Below, one piece after another: positions 27,040 through 35,911 of a DNA stretch of 44,283 nucleotides. The stretch comes from Candidatus Omnitrophota bacterium. Lineage in GTDB: Bacteria > Omnitrophota > Gorgyraeia > Aquiviventales > Aquiviventaceae. Below the pieces are notes generated by a model. The model did not search any database and was not told the DNA's origin. It saw nothing but the letters and a program-made list of their open reading frames with translations. Location: NCBI GenBank assembly GCA_016190215.1, contig JACPRA010000001.1, positions 1-44,283 of the forward strand, in the 5' to 3' direction. Position 1 is the first letter of the stretch. Each line of letters opens with the position of its first letter. Position numbers and translations under genes: made by a program.

Positions 27040-28523
27040 GAAGGCTGCAGGCGAACGCGAAGCCGCTGCATGGCCCAGCCGCGCAGGGAGAGGCTCTGCC
27101 ACAAGGACAATCCTCCGACATAGGTAAACCCCAGGCAGAACAGCAGCACGTACGGGAGTGTCGAGAACAGGTGGCGCTGCCAGGCGATGGCGCAGCCCAG
27201 GCCGAAATAGCCCGCGAGCGCCAGCTCGATCCACACGGTGGGGGCAAGCTTGGCGCGGTACCGCTTGTGGTGCCAGGAATCCGTTGGGCGCTGGATGCCG
27301 AACTTGGTGGTGCGCACGAACTCCCCGGACCGGCCGGTGAGCCCGTCCACCACCGCCTGGGCGTTGTTGACGAGCAGGCCCATGCCCATCGCCACCGCGC
27401 AGGGGATCATCAGGATCCGCTTCACCCACCCGCCTTGCTGCTCCCGTTGGGCGCAGAGGAAAAACCAGATGCCCGGCGCGGTCAGGAAGATGCTCCAGAC
27501 CACATCGAAGGACCAGTGCTGCGGGATGGTCATCGCCCCCAGCAGCATCGGCACGATGCCGAGGCTGGCGACCAACCCCAGCGGGTAAATGAAAAAGGAG
27601 GTCAGGTGGAAAAAAGCCTCGCACTTGATCGGCAACGGCAACGGGCTGCGCAGGATGGTGGGCAGCAGCTTGCGGGTGGTTTCGATGGAGCCGCGGGTCC
27701 AGCGGTACTGCTGGGACTTGAAGGCGTTGATCTCCACCGGCAGCTCGGCCGGGGGCACCACGTCCCCCAGGAAGACGCAGCGCCAGCCGGCCAATTGGGC
27801 GCGGTAGGACAGGTCCAGGTCTTCCGTCAGCGTATCGGATTGCCATCCGCCGGAGGAGACAATGGTCTTCGTGCGCCAGATGCCGGCCGTGCCGTTGAAG
27901 TTGAAGAACCGCCCCGCCTGGTGCCGCGCCACCTGCTCGATGACGAAGTGCCCGTCCAGCAGCACCGCCTGGATGCGCGTCAGAAAGCTGTAGCGGGTGT
28001 TCACGTGCCCCCAGCGCGTCTGGACCATCCCCACCCGGTCATCGGAAAAGAAGGGGGCGGTGCGCTTGAGGAAGTCTTTGGGGATGACGAAATCCGCGTC
28101 AAACACCGCGATCAGCTCGCCGCGGGCTGCGGGGAGCGCGTCGGCCAGCGCGCCGGCTTTGAAATGCCGTCTCGCGCGGCGGTGCAGGTGGTGGATGGTG
28201 ATGCCCTGCCGCTGGTAGGGCTCGATCGTCCGGGCGATGATCTTCGAGGTATCGTCTGTGGAGTCATCCAGGAGCTGGATCTCAAGCCGGTGGCGCGGGT
28301 AGTCCACCTCGCAGGCGGACCGGATCGCCCGTTCGATGACGTACCGCTCGTTGTAGACCGGGATTTGGATGGTGACGGAGGGCCATTCCGCCGGGTCCGG
28401 AGGCGGAACGGGCCGCCGGCTCCGCACGCGGTAATACAACCCCAGCAGGGCGTACCGGTACAGGCCGTAGCAGGACAAGATGCCCAGCAGGATGACGTAC
28501 ACGGCGGTCAGAAGATGTGCCAT
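27036..28523 (-). CDS. Glycosyltransferase family 2 membrane protein (cellulose synthase-like)
   Basis: VTIQIPVYNERYVIERAI, LLDDSTDDT, VFDADFVIPKDFL, TEDLDLSYRAQLAGW, QQYRWTRG. Confidence 0.94.
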   Translation of the reverse strand: MAHLLTAVYVILLGILSCYGLYRYALLGLYYRVRSRRPVPPPDPAEWPSVTIQIPVYNERYVIERAIRSACEVDYPRHRLEIQLLDDSTDDTSKIIARTIEPYQRQGITIHHLHRRARRHFKAGALADALPAARGELIAVFDADFVIPKDFLKRTAPFFSDDRVGMVQTRWGHVNTRYSFLTRIQAVLLDGHFVIEQVARHQAGRFFNFNGTAGIWRTKTIVSSGGWQSDTLTEDLDLSYRAQLAGWRCVFLGDVVPPAELPVEINAFKSQQYRWTRGSIETTRKLLPTILRSPLPLPIKCEAFFHLTSFFIYPLGLVASLGIVPMLLGAMTIPQHWSFDVVWSIFLTAPGIWFFLCAQREQQGGWVKRILMIPCAVAMGMGLLVNNAQAVVDGLTGRSGEFVRTTKFGIQRPTDSWHHKRYRAKLAPTVWIELALAGYFGLGCAIAWQRHLFSTLPYVLLFCLGFTYVGGLSLWQSLSLRGWAMQRLRVRLQPS

Positions 28524-28576
28524 TGTAGCCTGTTATCGTAGCGCGTCAGCGTCGAAAACTCAAGGCTGGCATCACC

Positions 28577-29521
28577 TCAGCGAACCGGCGTCAGCCGGAT
28601 GCGCGGGCTCAACCGGCGGACGTCCTGCCGGCGGCACAGCGAGGTGCCGGGCGTCATGGCGGAGGCCGTGCCGCAAGCCACGCCGAGCCGCAGCGCCTCC
28701 AGCAGCGAGCGCGTCTTGAAGTAGCCCGTCACAAAGCCCGCCACCAGCGAATCTCCCGCGCCCACGGCCGATCCGACCGGCACCTGCGGCGGCTTGGCCC
28801 ACCAGACCCGAGGATCGCCGGCTGAGGCCATCAACGCCCCGTCCGCGCCCAAGGATGTCACCACCACGCGCGGCCCTCCGGACTCCACCAGATGGCGGAT
28901 CGCCTCCGCCACGTCCGCTCGGCGAGGCAGCCGGCGCCCGACCAGCCCCTCCGCCTCCAGGCGATTCGGCTTGATGAGCCAGGGACGAGCCCGCAGGCCG
29001 GCCCGAAGCGCGGGGCCTGAGGTGTCCAGCACTGTCAGCGCGCCGGCGTGCAATCGTTGGCTGAGCATGCGCCGGTAGGTGTCGAGGGGCGCGCCGGGCG
29101 GCAGGCTGCCTGAGCAGACCAGCGCCTGGGGGCGCGGCCGCACGGTCCGAAGCAGCCGCTCCACGCGCCTGAGCACGGCGCGGGAGACGCGCGGCCCCGG
29201 CGTGTTGATCTGCAGCAGCGCGCGCGGCGAGCGGATCTGGATTTGATAGTTGTTGCGCGTCGTGCGCCCCGGGACCGGCACAAACCGGTGCGGGATGCGC
29301 CGCTGGGTCAGCAGGTGGCCGAGGATGACGCCGTCTTCTCCGCCGGAGAGCGCCACCGCCAGCGTGCGTCCGCCCAGCTCGTGCACCACCCGCGAGACGT
29401 TGATGCCTTTCCCGCCGGGGTACCGCTCGGTGGCCAGCGCGCGGTTGGGCTCGCCGAAGCGCAGCCGCTCCAGCGACACCCACTCATCCAGCGAGGGATT
29501 CAGGGTCAGCGTGACGATCAT
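28577..29521 (-). CDS. PfkB family sugar kinase (1-phosphofructokinase-like)
   Basis: MIVTLTLNPSLDEWVSLERLRFGEPNRALATERYPGGKGINVSRVVHELG...GSAVGAGDSLVAGFVTGYF. Confidence 0.93.
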   Translation of the reverse strand: MIVTLTLNPSLDEWVSLERLRFGEPNRALATERYPGGKGINVSRVVHELGGRTLAVALSGGEDGVILGHLLTQRRIPHRFVPVPGRTTRNNYQIQIRSPRALLQINTPGPRVSRAVLRRVERLLRTVRPRPQALVCSGSLPPGAPLDTYRRMLSQRLHAGALTVLDTSGPALRAGLRARPWLIKPNRLEAEGLVGRRLPRRADVAEAIRHLVESGGPRVVVTSLGADGALMASAGDPRVWWAKPPQVPVGSAVGAGDSLVAGFVTGYFKTRSLLEALRLGVACGTASAMTPGTSLCRRQDVRRLSPRIRLTPVR

Positions 29522-29524
29522 GAA

Positions 29525-29594
29525 GGGGGCGGGGGGCAAGGGACAGGAGACAGGGGACGGGAGACGTTCATTTCCCGCCCCATGCCCCGTGCCC
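29525..29594. repeat. Heptamer repeat locus D, two opposed arrays in glgA/pfkB gap
   Basis: GGGGGCG GGGGGCA AGGGACA GGAGACA GGGGACG GGAGACG (29525-29566; six contiguous 7-mers), then CCCGCCC CATGCCC CGTGCCC (29574-29594). Confidence 0.85.
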
Positions 29595-29601
29595 TCTCAT
29601 A

Positions 29602-31125
29602 TTAGTGTCGAGCCCGTGGCCGGCGTGCCGGACGGCCGCGCGCAGCGCGCTGGACGGGAGCAGGACGCAAGACCTTGGAGGCTTCGGCATAGCACTGAAT
29701 ATAGGCCTCGGCGGAGCGCGCCCAGGAAAAGTCCGCGCGCATGCCCTGGCGGATCAACCGCTCCCAGGCCGCCCGATTGCGGAACGCCTCAACGGCCCGC
29801 TCCACCGCCTCCAGCAGCGCCTCAGCCGTATACGGCTCAAAGACGATGCCGGTGGCGGTCCCCTGGCTCAGCGTCGAAGGGGAGAGGTGGACCACCGTAT
29901 CCGCCAACCCGCCGACCTTCCGCACGATGGGCACGGTGCCGTAGCGCATGCTGTAGAGCTGGTTGAGCCCGCAGGGCTCAAAGCGCGAGGGCATGAGGAA
30001 CGCGTCGGCCCCGGCTTCGATCCGGTGCGCCAGGCCGTTGTCGAAGCGCAGGTTGAGGGCGATGCGCTTGGGGTACCGGCGGGCCAGCGCGGTCAACCGC
30101 TCTTGATACGTCCGCTCCCCCGTGCCGAGAATCACCAATTGGATCGGCAGCGCCATGAGGGATTCCGCGGCTTCGACCAGCAGATCCAGGCCTTTTTGCT
30201 CCACGAGGCGCTGGACCAGGCCGATCAGCAGCGCGGGTTCTTCCGCAAGCCCCTGGTCCTGCCGCAGCGCGGACCGGCAGCGGGCTTTGCCCTCCAGCGA
30301 GTCCGCGGTGTAGCGCGCCGGCAGCAGCGGATCCGTCGCCGGGTTCCATTCCTCCAGATCAATCCCGTTCAGGATGCCGGCCAGCTCGTGGCGCCGGAGC
30401 GCCAGCACGCCCTCCAGCCCGGCTCCGAACTCTTTGGATTGGATTTCCTGCGCGTACGTCGGGCTGACGGTGGCCAGGCGGTCCGCGTAGAGCAGCCCGC
30501 CTTTGAGGCAGTTGACCTTGCCGTAGAACTCCATGCCGTCAACGCTGAAGGCGGCGGGCGGCAAATTCGTGAGGGGAAACTGCGCGCGGGGGAACACGCC
30601 TTGATACGCCAGGTTGTGAATGGTCAGCACCGATCCGACGCGGCTCCAGTAGGCGTCCGTCCGCCGCGTGAGCGCCAGGTGCGCGCACAGGAGGGCGGTC
30701 TGCCAATCGTGGCAATGCACCACGTCGGGCCGCCAGCGCAGCCGCGGCGCGCTGTGCAGCACGGCCTGGGTCAGGCCGCTGAACCGCTCCAGGTTGTCCG
30801 GAAAATCGTCCCCGTCCTGCTGGTAGAGCCCGTCGCGGTCGAACCAGTCCGGCTGCTCCACGAAATAGACGGGGATCGCCGTGCCGGGCAGCGTCCCTTC
30901 CAGCAGCGCGATGTCGGTCTCGGTGGAGCCGACGGTGACCGGGACCGATTTCAGGCGGGTCTTCAGCGCGTAGCGCGCCGGATTGACGGCCCGGTAGCGC
31001 GGCATCACCACGCGCACGTCGTGCCCCAGCGCCTTCAAGGCTTTCGGCAACGCGCCGGCGACGTCCCCGAGCCCGCCGGTCTTGGCAAACGGGGCGACCT
31101 CAGAGGCCACGAAGAGGATGCGCAT
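29602..31125 (-). CDS. glgA: Glycogen synthase
   Basis: MRILFVASEVAPFAKTGGLGDVAGALPKAL...HCHDWQTAL...PSRFEPCGLNQLYSMRYGTVPIVRKVGGLADTV. Confidence 0.96.
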   Translation of the reverse strand: MRILFVASEVAPFAKTGGLGDVAGALPKALKALGHDVRVVMPRYRAVNPARYALKTRLKSVPVTVGSTETDIALLEGTLPGTAIPVYFVEQPDWFDRDGLYQQDGDDFPDNLERFSGLTQAVLHSAPRLRWRPDVVHCHDWQTALLCAHLALTRRTDAYWSRVGSVLTIHNLAYQGVFPRAQFPLTNLPPAAFSVDGMEFYGKVNCLKGGLLYADRLATVSPTYAQEIQSKEFGAGLEGVLALRRHELAGILNGIDLEEWNPATDPLLPARYTADSLEGKARCRSALRQDQGLAEEPALLIGLVQRLVEQKGLDLLVEAAESLMALPIQLVILGTGERTYQERLTALARRYPKRIALNLRFDNGLAHRIEAGADAFLMPSRFEPCGLNQLYSMRYGTVPIVRKVGGLADTVVHLSPSTLSQGTATGIVFEPYTAEALLEAVERAVEAFRNRAAWERLIRQGMRADFSWARSAEAYIQCYAEASKVLRPAPVQRAARGRPARRPRARH

Positions 31126-31134
31126 GGGGACCGG

Positions 31135-32730
31135 TTAGGCGGAGGCGTACACGCGATAATCCAGGAACGGGAACAGATTATCGCCGGCTTCCACCTGGCC
31201 CAGCCAGGCTTCGTCAATCGTGCGGCTGGTGATCGCATCGTACAGGCGGGTGAACCGGGCGAGATGGTCGTGGAGACGGCGGTAGGCATACGCGGTGTGG
31301 GTCTGCGTCTTGAGAATGAACGCCCAGTCCGACGCCTGGGCCAGCAGCAGCTCGCGGGCCGACTGGTTCAGCGCGCGGCGCATCGGGCCGGAGCTGTCCG
31401 GATGGCGCGCGGCCAGCTCCTGCATCCGCTCGGCCATCTTGTGGAGGTGCCGGTAGATCCAGTCGTTCGCACCGTTGAGCCACACCTCGCTGTAGCCCTG
31501 GTAGCCCCAGCTTGACTGGCAGGGCTGCACCACCTGGTTGCGCGGGTGGCGCTCCAGGTAGTCGCCGGGGCTGACCAGCTCCAGCCCGGGGTGGTGCGCG
31601 TGGGCGCGCCGGATGAGCGCCTCGATCCAATCCGGGCCCTCGAACCACCAGTGGCCGAACAGCTCCGTGTCGTAGGGACTGACGATGAGCGGCTCGCGGT
31701 CGATCAGGCCGCGCAGCGCGTCCACCTGCCGCTCGCGGCTGGAGAGGAAATGCGCCGCGTGGCGCGAGGCCTGCTCCAGCGCGCGATCCGGGTCATAGGG
31801 CTCTTTCGACTCGGTCTTGCCGGTGATGCGGTGGTACTTGACGCCGGTGTGGACGCGCGCGCCGTCCGAGCCGATGTACGGCCGCACGTACTCGAGGTCC
31901 AAGTCGAACCCGATGTCGCGGTAGAACTCCCGGTAGGCCGGGTCGCCGGGGTAGCCTTCTTCGGCGCTCCACACGCTCTTGGACGACTCCAGGTCACGCC
32001 CGAAGGCGGCGACCCCGCTGGGGCAGATGACCGGAGCGTACGTGCCGTATTTCGGCCGGGGCGACCCGAAAAAGATGCCGTGCGCGTCGGTGAGGAAATA
32101 CCGGATGCCCGCCTCTTTCAGCCAGGCGTCATGGCCGGGATGATAGCCGCACTCGGGCAGCCACATCCCCTCCGGGCGCCGGCCGAAGGCATGCTCGAAG
32201 GCCTGCACCCCGATGGCGATTTGGGCGCGCACCGCCGCGGGCTGATAGTCCATCAGCGGCAGATACCCGTGCGTCGCGCAGGAAGCCAGCGGCTCAATGG
32301 CCCCTGCGTCCATCAGTTGCCGGAAGGCCGGGATCACACGGCAGTGATTGACCTCCACGAACATCCGGCGGGCCGAGGCGAAGCGGTGGTGATAGAAGAG
32401 GGCCAAGCGATGGAAGTGCGGCTGCCACCGCGTGCGGGAGATCTCGCGCTCGGTCAGCTCCAGCAGCTTGTCCAGGTGCCGCACGTAGCGGCGCTGCAGC
32501 AGCTCGTCATCGAGCATCGCCAGCAGCGTCGGGGTGAACGACATCGTCACCCGGACGGGGATGCCCTCGTCCACCAGCCGCTGGAACCGCTCCAGCAGCG
32601 GCAGGTAGGTTTCGGTCAGCGCCTCGAAGAACCAGCGCTCCTCGAGAAAATCCTCATGCTCCGGATGGCGGATGAACGGCAAGTGGGAATGTAACACGAA
32701 CGCGAGGTAGCCGCGGGGCTGGGCGGCCAT
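31135..32730 (-). CDS. GH57 family 1,4-alpha-glucan branching enzyme-like protein
   Basis: GYLAFVLHSHLPFIRHPEHEDFLEERWFFEALTETYLPLL...MWLPECGYHPG...SPYDTELFGHWWFEGPDWIEALI. Confidence 0.93.
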   Translation of the reverse strand: MAAQPRGYLAFVLHSHLPFIRHPEHEDFLEERWFFEALTETYLPLLERFQRLVDEGIPVRVTMSFTPTLLAMLDDELLQRRYVRHLDKLLELTEREISRTRWQPHFHRLALFYHHRFASARRMFVEVNHCRVIPAFRQLMDAGAIEPLASCATHGYLPLMDYQPAAVRAQIAIGVQAFEHAFGRRPEGMWLPECGYHPGHDAWLKEAGIRYFLTDAHGIFFGSPRPKYGTYAPVICPSGVAAFGRDLESSKSVWSAEEGYPGDPAYREFYRDIGFDLDLEYVRPYIGSDGARVHTGVKYHRITGKTESKEPYDPDRALEQASRHAAHFLSSRERQVDALRGLIDREPLIVSPYDTELFGHWWFEGPDWIEALIRRAHAHHPGLELVSPGDYLERHPRNQVVQPCQSSWGYQGYSEVWLNGANDWIYRHLHKMAERMQELAARHPDSSGPMRRALNQSARELLLAQASDWAFILKTQTHTAYAYRRLHDHLARFTRLYDAITSRTIDEAWLGQVEAGDNLFPFLDYRVYASA

Positions 32731-32731
32731 G

Positions 32732-34108
32732 TCAGCGGGCCTCCGGCTGTCCGCGGCGCGCGGGCGCGGTCGCATCCGGCGCCGGGCCGGCTTTCTCTTG
32801 CACCCGGTAGATCACCACGGGGGTGACAGCGGCTTGGTGGGTCGCGGTGGTGGCCGCCACGTCAATGGCTTGCGTGCCCTCGGGCAGCGCGAACCGCGCG
32901 CTGAAGGAGCCGTCGGCGCGCAGCGCCACCGGCTGGCCTTGAATCGTCACGGTGGCTCTCGGGTCGGCGGAGCCGTGGACGATCAGCTCCGCATGGACCC
33001 GCAGCGCCTTCGGCTGATGGGACGATGGCACATCCATAGAGGAGGCCGCCGCTCCGGCTGAGCCTGGGGCCGCGTGTTCCAATGCGTTTTTCGCCGAGCC
33101 GGGGCTGGAGCCCATGCCGATCTGCCCCGACAGGTGCAGCAGCTTCCAGAATTGCTCGTCGGCGATGCGCCATGCCTCGTCAATGACGTCGGAGGGGCCG
33201 GATCGCGGCGCGCGCACCTGATTCGAGCGCGCGATCGCCAGGAACCGGCCGAACCGGGTCAGCAGGCCGATCTCCACGACAAAGGCATGGTCCGGCGCGT
33301 TGGTGTTGAGGTACCAATTGGCGGCCAATCCGGAGAGCGGAATGTCCATCCAATGCGCCGCCGACTCCGGCGCGCCCCCGTCGGTCACGTCGTAGACCCG
33401 CAGAATCGTCTGCAGGCCGATCACCTCCTCCGGCGTCAGGCGCGATTTCACCCGCCGCTCATCCGAGGGATGCACTTCCCAATAGGCGTAGAGCCACCAG
33501 GGGTCTTTGACGAGCAGCGCAATGCGGGTATCGCCGTAACCGGCCGGGATGATGAACGTCGCTTCGCTATACGGCCTGGCGCGGGGCGGCTGCGGCGCCG
33601 ACGGCACAGCCGTCGCGGGCTTCGCGGCCCTCGCCGCCAAGGAGGCAAGAAACGACGGTGACGCGGTACCGGGTGTGGCCGCGGGAGCTAGCGTTGAGGC
33701 CGTGGTGCGGCGCCCCTCGGCTCGGCTCCGGACGCCCACTTGCCCGCCCCGGCGCGAACCTTCGGCGGGTCGGAGAACAGGAGCGGCAGGTCGGCGCGTC
33801 CGCCCGGCCGTGCTGGGCTGGCGCGAAGCGGCGTGCACCAGCGCTTGACGGCGGCGCAGCGGCGCAGCGGCTTTGGGCGCTTTCGATGTGACCGCACTGG
33901 TTGGAGCGCGCTTGACCGCGCGCGCCGCAGCGGGTTTCAACACGCGCCGCACGGTGTGAGCCAGCGCCTGGACGGTGCGCTTCACGCGCGTCGTCCGGGT
34001 GGTTCCGGCAGCCGGTGAGGATGTCTTGGAATCTGGGGTGCGCGGCCGGCTTGCGGGAACTGCGGGGCGGCGGGCGCTGGATTCGACAGATTTTCGGCGA
34101 GTCGCCAT
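32732..34108 (-). CDS. DUF4912 domain protein with long basic low-complexity N-terminus
   Basis: GYGDTRIALLVKDPWWLYAYWEVHPSDERRVKSRL...RVYDVTD after about 180 aa of Arg/Ala/Pro/Thr-rich sequence. Confidence 0.88.
   Translation of the reverse strand: MATRRKSVESSARRPAVPASRPRTPDSKTSSPAAGTTRTTRVKRTVQALAHTVRRVLKPAAARAVKRAPTSAVTSKAPKAAAPLRRRQALVHAASRQPSTAGRTRRPAAPVLRPAEGSRRGGQVGVRSRAEGRRTTASTLAPAATPGTASPSFLASLAARAAKPATAVPSAPQPPRARPYSEATFIIPAGYGDTRIALLVKDPWWLYAYWEVHPSDERRVKSRLTPEEVIGLQTILRVYDVTDGGAPESAAHWMDIPLSGLAANWYLNTNAPDHAFVVEIGLLTRFGRFLAIARSNQVRAPRSGPSDVIDEAWRIADEQFWKLLHLSGQIGMGSSPGSAKNALEHAAPGSAGAAASSMDVPSSHQPKALRVHAELIVHGSADPRATVTIQGQPVALRADGSFSARFALPEGTQAIDVAATTATHQAAVTPVVIYRVQEKAGPAPDATAPARRGQPEAR
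33741..33777. repeat. REP-like hairpin element copy 2 (inside DUF4912 CDS)
   Basis: TGCCCGCCCCGGCGCGAACCTTCGGCGGGTCGGAGAA; same flanks as 21508-21544 with a divergent centre. Confidence 0.6.
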
Positions 34109-34196
34109 CACGAGACAGTACCCCCTTCTAGCCCGGTATTATACGCCCGCCGGCAGGGGCGACACAACGAAAGCTTGCCCGGGATCGCGATGTGCC

Positions 34197-34252
34197 GTTC
34201 GTGGTTCGCTTGCGAATCACGAACGACGCTTCACGCGTCACGCGTTTACGAA
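34197..34252. repeat. Heptamer repeat locus E with hairpin at terC 3' end
   Basis: GTTCGTG GTTCGCT TGCGAAT CACGAAC GACGCTT CACGCGT CACGCGT TTACGAA; GTTCGTGGTTCGC/GCGAATCACGAAC fold-back with one mismatch. Confidence 0.75.
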
Positions 34253-35241
34253 TGGGGAGGACGGGTGGGCGGGCACTTCGGGGGCACCAAGGAGGCGATG
34301 ACCGCCATCGTCAGCACCCCGAGGATCACGCCCAACGACACCGCGATGGGGATATGGTACACGTCGGTCAGCAGCATCTTCACGCCGACGTACAGCAGCA
34401 CGATGGAGACGCCGATCTTCAGGTAGCGGAACATGCCCATGATCCCGCTGAGCAGGAAGTAGAGCGCCCGCAGCCCCAGGATGGCGAACGCGTTGGAGGT
34501 GTAGACGATGAACGGGTCCGGAGACACCGCCAGCACGGCCGGGATCGAGTCAATGGCGAAGATCAGATCGCTCGCCTCCACCACCAGCACCGTCAGGAAG
34601 AGCGGGGTCGCGTGCAGCCGGCCGTTGCGCGTGACGAAGAAGCGGTGCGGCGGCACGTCGGCGTCCGTGGCCACCGGCACGAAGCGCCGGAACAGCCGCA
34701 CCACGCGGTTTTTGTTCGGGTCAATGTGCTGCTCCTGTTGGGTGGCCATCCGGATGCCGGTGAAGATCAGCAGCCCGCCGAAGACATAGAGCACCCAGTG
34801 GAACATGGTGAGCAGCGTCACCCCGACCAGCACCAGCACCAGCCGCATCACCAGCGCGCCCAGGATCCCCCACTTGAGCACGATGGATTGGTCGTGCGCG
34901 GAGACATGGAAATAGGAAAAAATGAGGATAAAGACGAAGAGATTGTCGACGCTGAGGGATTTTTCGATCAGGTAGCCGGTGAGGAACTCCAGGCTCTTCT
35001 GCGAACCCATTTCATGCCCCACCCACAAACAGAACAGGAGGGACACGCACACCCAGGCGATGCTCCACCACGCCGCCTCTTTCAACGAGACGGCATGGCT
35101 CTTGCGGTTGACGATGCCCAGGTCCACGAAGAGCATCGCGAGGATGATGAGATTGAAGACGCCCCATAAGACCAGCGAATGGCCGGCCGGGACGACGGTC
35201 TCCGGGGTCACGGGCACGGAGACGAGCGCGGAGAGCATCAC
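34246..35241 (-). CDS. TerC family integral membrane protein
   Basis: GYLIEKSLSVDNLFVFILIFSYF, VVEASDLIFAIDSIPAVLAVSPDPFIVYTSNAFAILGLRALYF. Confidence 0.95.
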   Translation of the reverse strand: MMLSALVSVPVTPETVVPAGHSLVLWGVFNLIILAMLFVDLGIVNRKSHAVSLKEAAWWSIAWVCVSLLFCLWVGHEMGSQKSLEFLTGYLIEKSLSVDNLFVFILIFSYFHVSAHDQSIVLKWGILGALVMRLVLVLVGVTLLTMFHWVLYVFGGLLIFTGIRMATQQEQHIDPNKNRVVRLFRRFVPVATDADVPPHRFFVTRNGRLHATPLFLTVLVVEASDLIFAIDSIPAVLAVSPDPFIVYTSNAFAILGLRALYFLLSGIMGMFRYLKIGVSIVLLYVGVKMLLTDVYHIPIAVSLGVILGVLTMAVIASLVPPKCPPTRPPHS

Positions 35242-35248
35242 CTGCCGA

Positions 35249-35791
35249 TCAGGGCTGCGCTTGGATCGTCACCGACGTCAGCTTGATCTCAACTAAGGGG
35301 CGGTCATTGGCATCGCGGGGTGCGGCGCCGATCGCCTCGACCACGCCCTGCCCCTCCACCACGCGCCCGAAGACGGTGTGGCGGCCGTCGAGCCAGGGGG
35401 TGGCGGCCAGCGTGATGAAGAACTGGCTGCCGTTGGTGTTGGGGCCGGCGTTCGCCATGGAGAGGACGCCGGGGGCGTCGTGGCGCAGGCGCGGGGAAAT
35501 CTCATCCGCGAACGTGTAGCCCGGCCCGCCCCGGCCGGTGCCGGTGGGATCGCCGGTCTGCACCATGAAGCCGGGGATCACCCGGTGGAACACGACGCCG
35601 TTATAGAAACCTTTATTCGCCAGGGTGATGAAATTCTCCACCGTCTTGGGCGCTTCCTCCGGGTAGAGCTCCACGACCACGCGGCCCTTGGACGTCTCGA
35701 TGACGGCCCGCGGGTGAACGGTTTCAGCACGAGCCATCTCAACCCCTCCTCCCAACAGCACGATGCCCAGCCACACGCACGCGCGTTTCAT
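35249..35791 (-). CDS. Periplasmic peptidyl-prolyl cis-trans isomerase (cyclophilin)
   Basis: Signal peptide; [62 protein letters not shown]. Confidence 0.95.
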   Translation of the reverse strand: MKRACVWLGIVLLGGGVEMARAETVHPRAVIETSKGRVVVELYPEEAPKTVENFITLANKGFYNGVVFHRVIPGFMVQTGDPTGTGRGGPGYTFADEISPRLRHDAPGVLSMANAGPNTNGSQFFITLAATPWLDGRHTVFGRVVEGQGVVEAIGAAPRDANDRPLVEIKLTSVTIQAQP

Positions 35792-35911
35792 GGTATCGGT
35801 CCTCTCGTTGTCGCCACGTCCCCGGATCGCAACGCATCCGGCCATTATAGCAGCAGCGCGGCATCGTAACGAAAACCTTCCTCCAACCTTGGAGCCATTC
35901 CTCCACCAACA

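Noticed and set aside
27040-27846. N-terminal extension of the 720-aa ORF 25684-27846
   Set aside because: This part is an out-of-frame shadow of the GT2 gene; the real gene starts at GTG 27039 with a signal peptide.
29605-31515. 636-aa plus-strand ORF
   Set aside because: Antisense to glgA and the GH57 gene; composition (Arg/Gln/His/Gly-rich, no motifs) is typical of shadow ORFs in high-GC coding DNA.
21493-34252. Repeat loci as CRISPR arrays
   Set aside because: Units are about 7 nt, contiguous and degenerate, without unique spacers; no cas genes.
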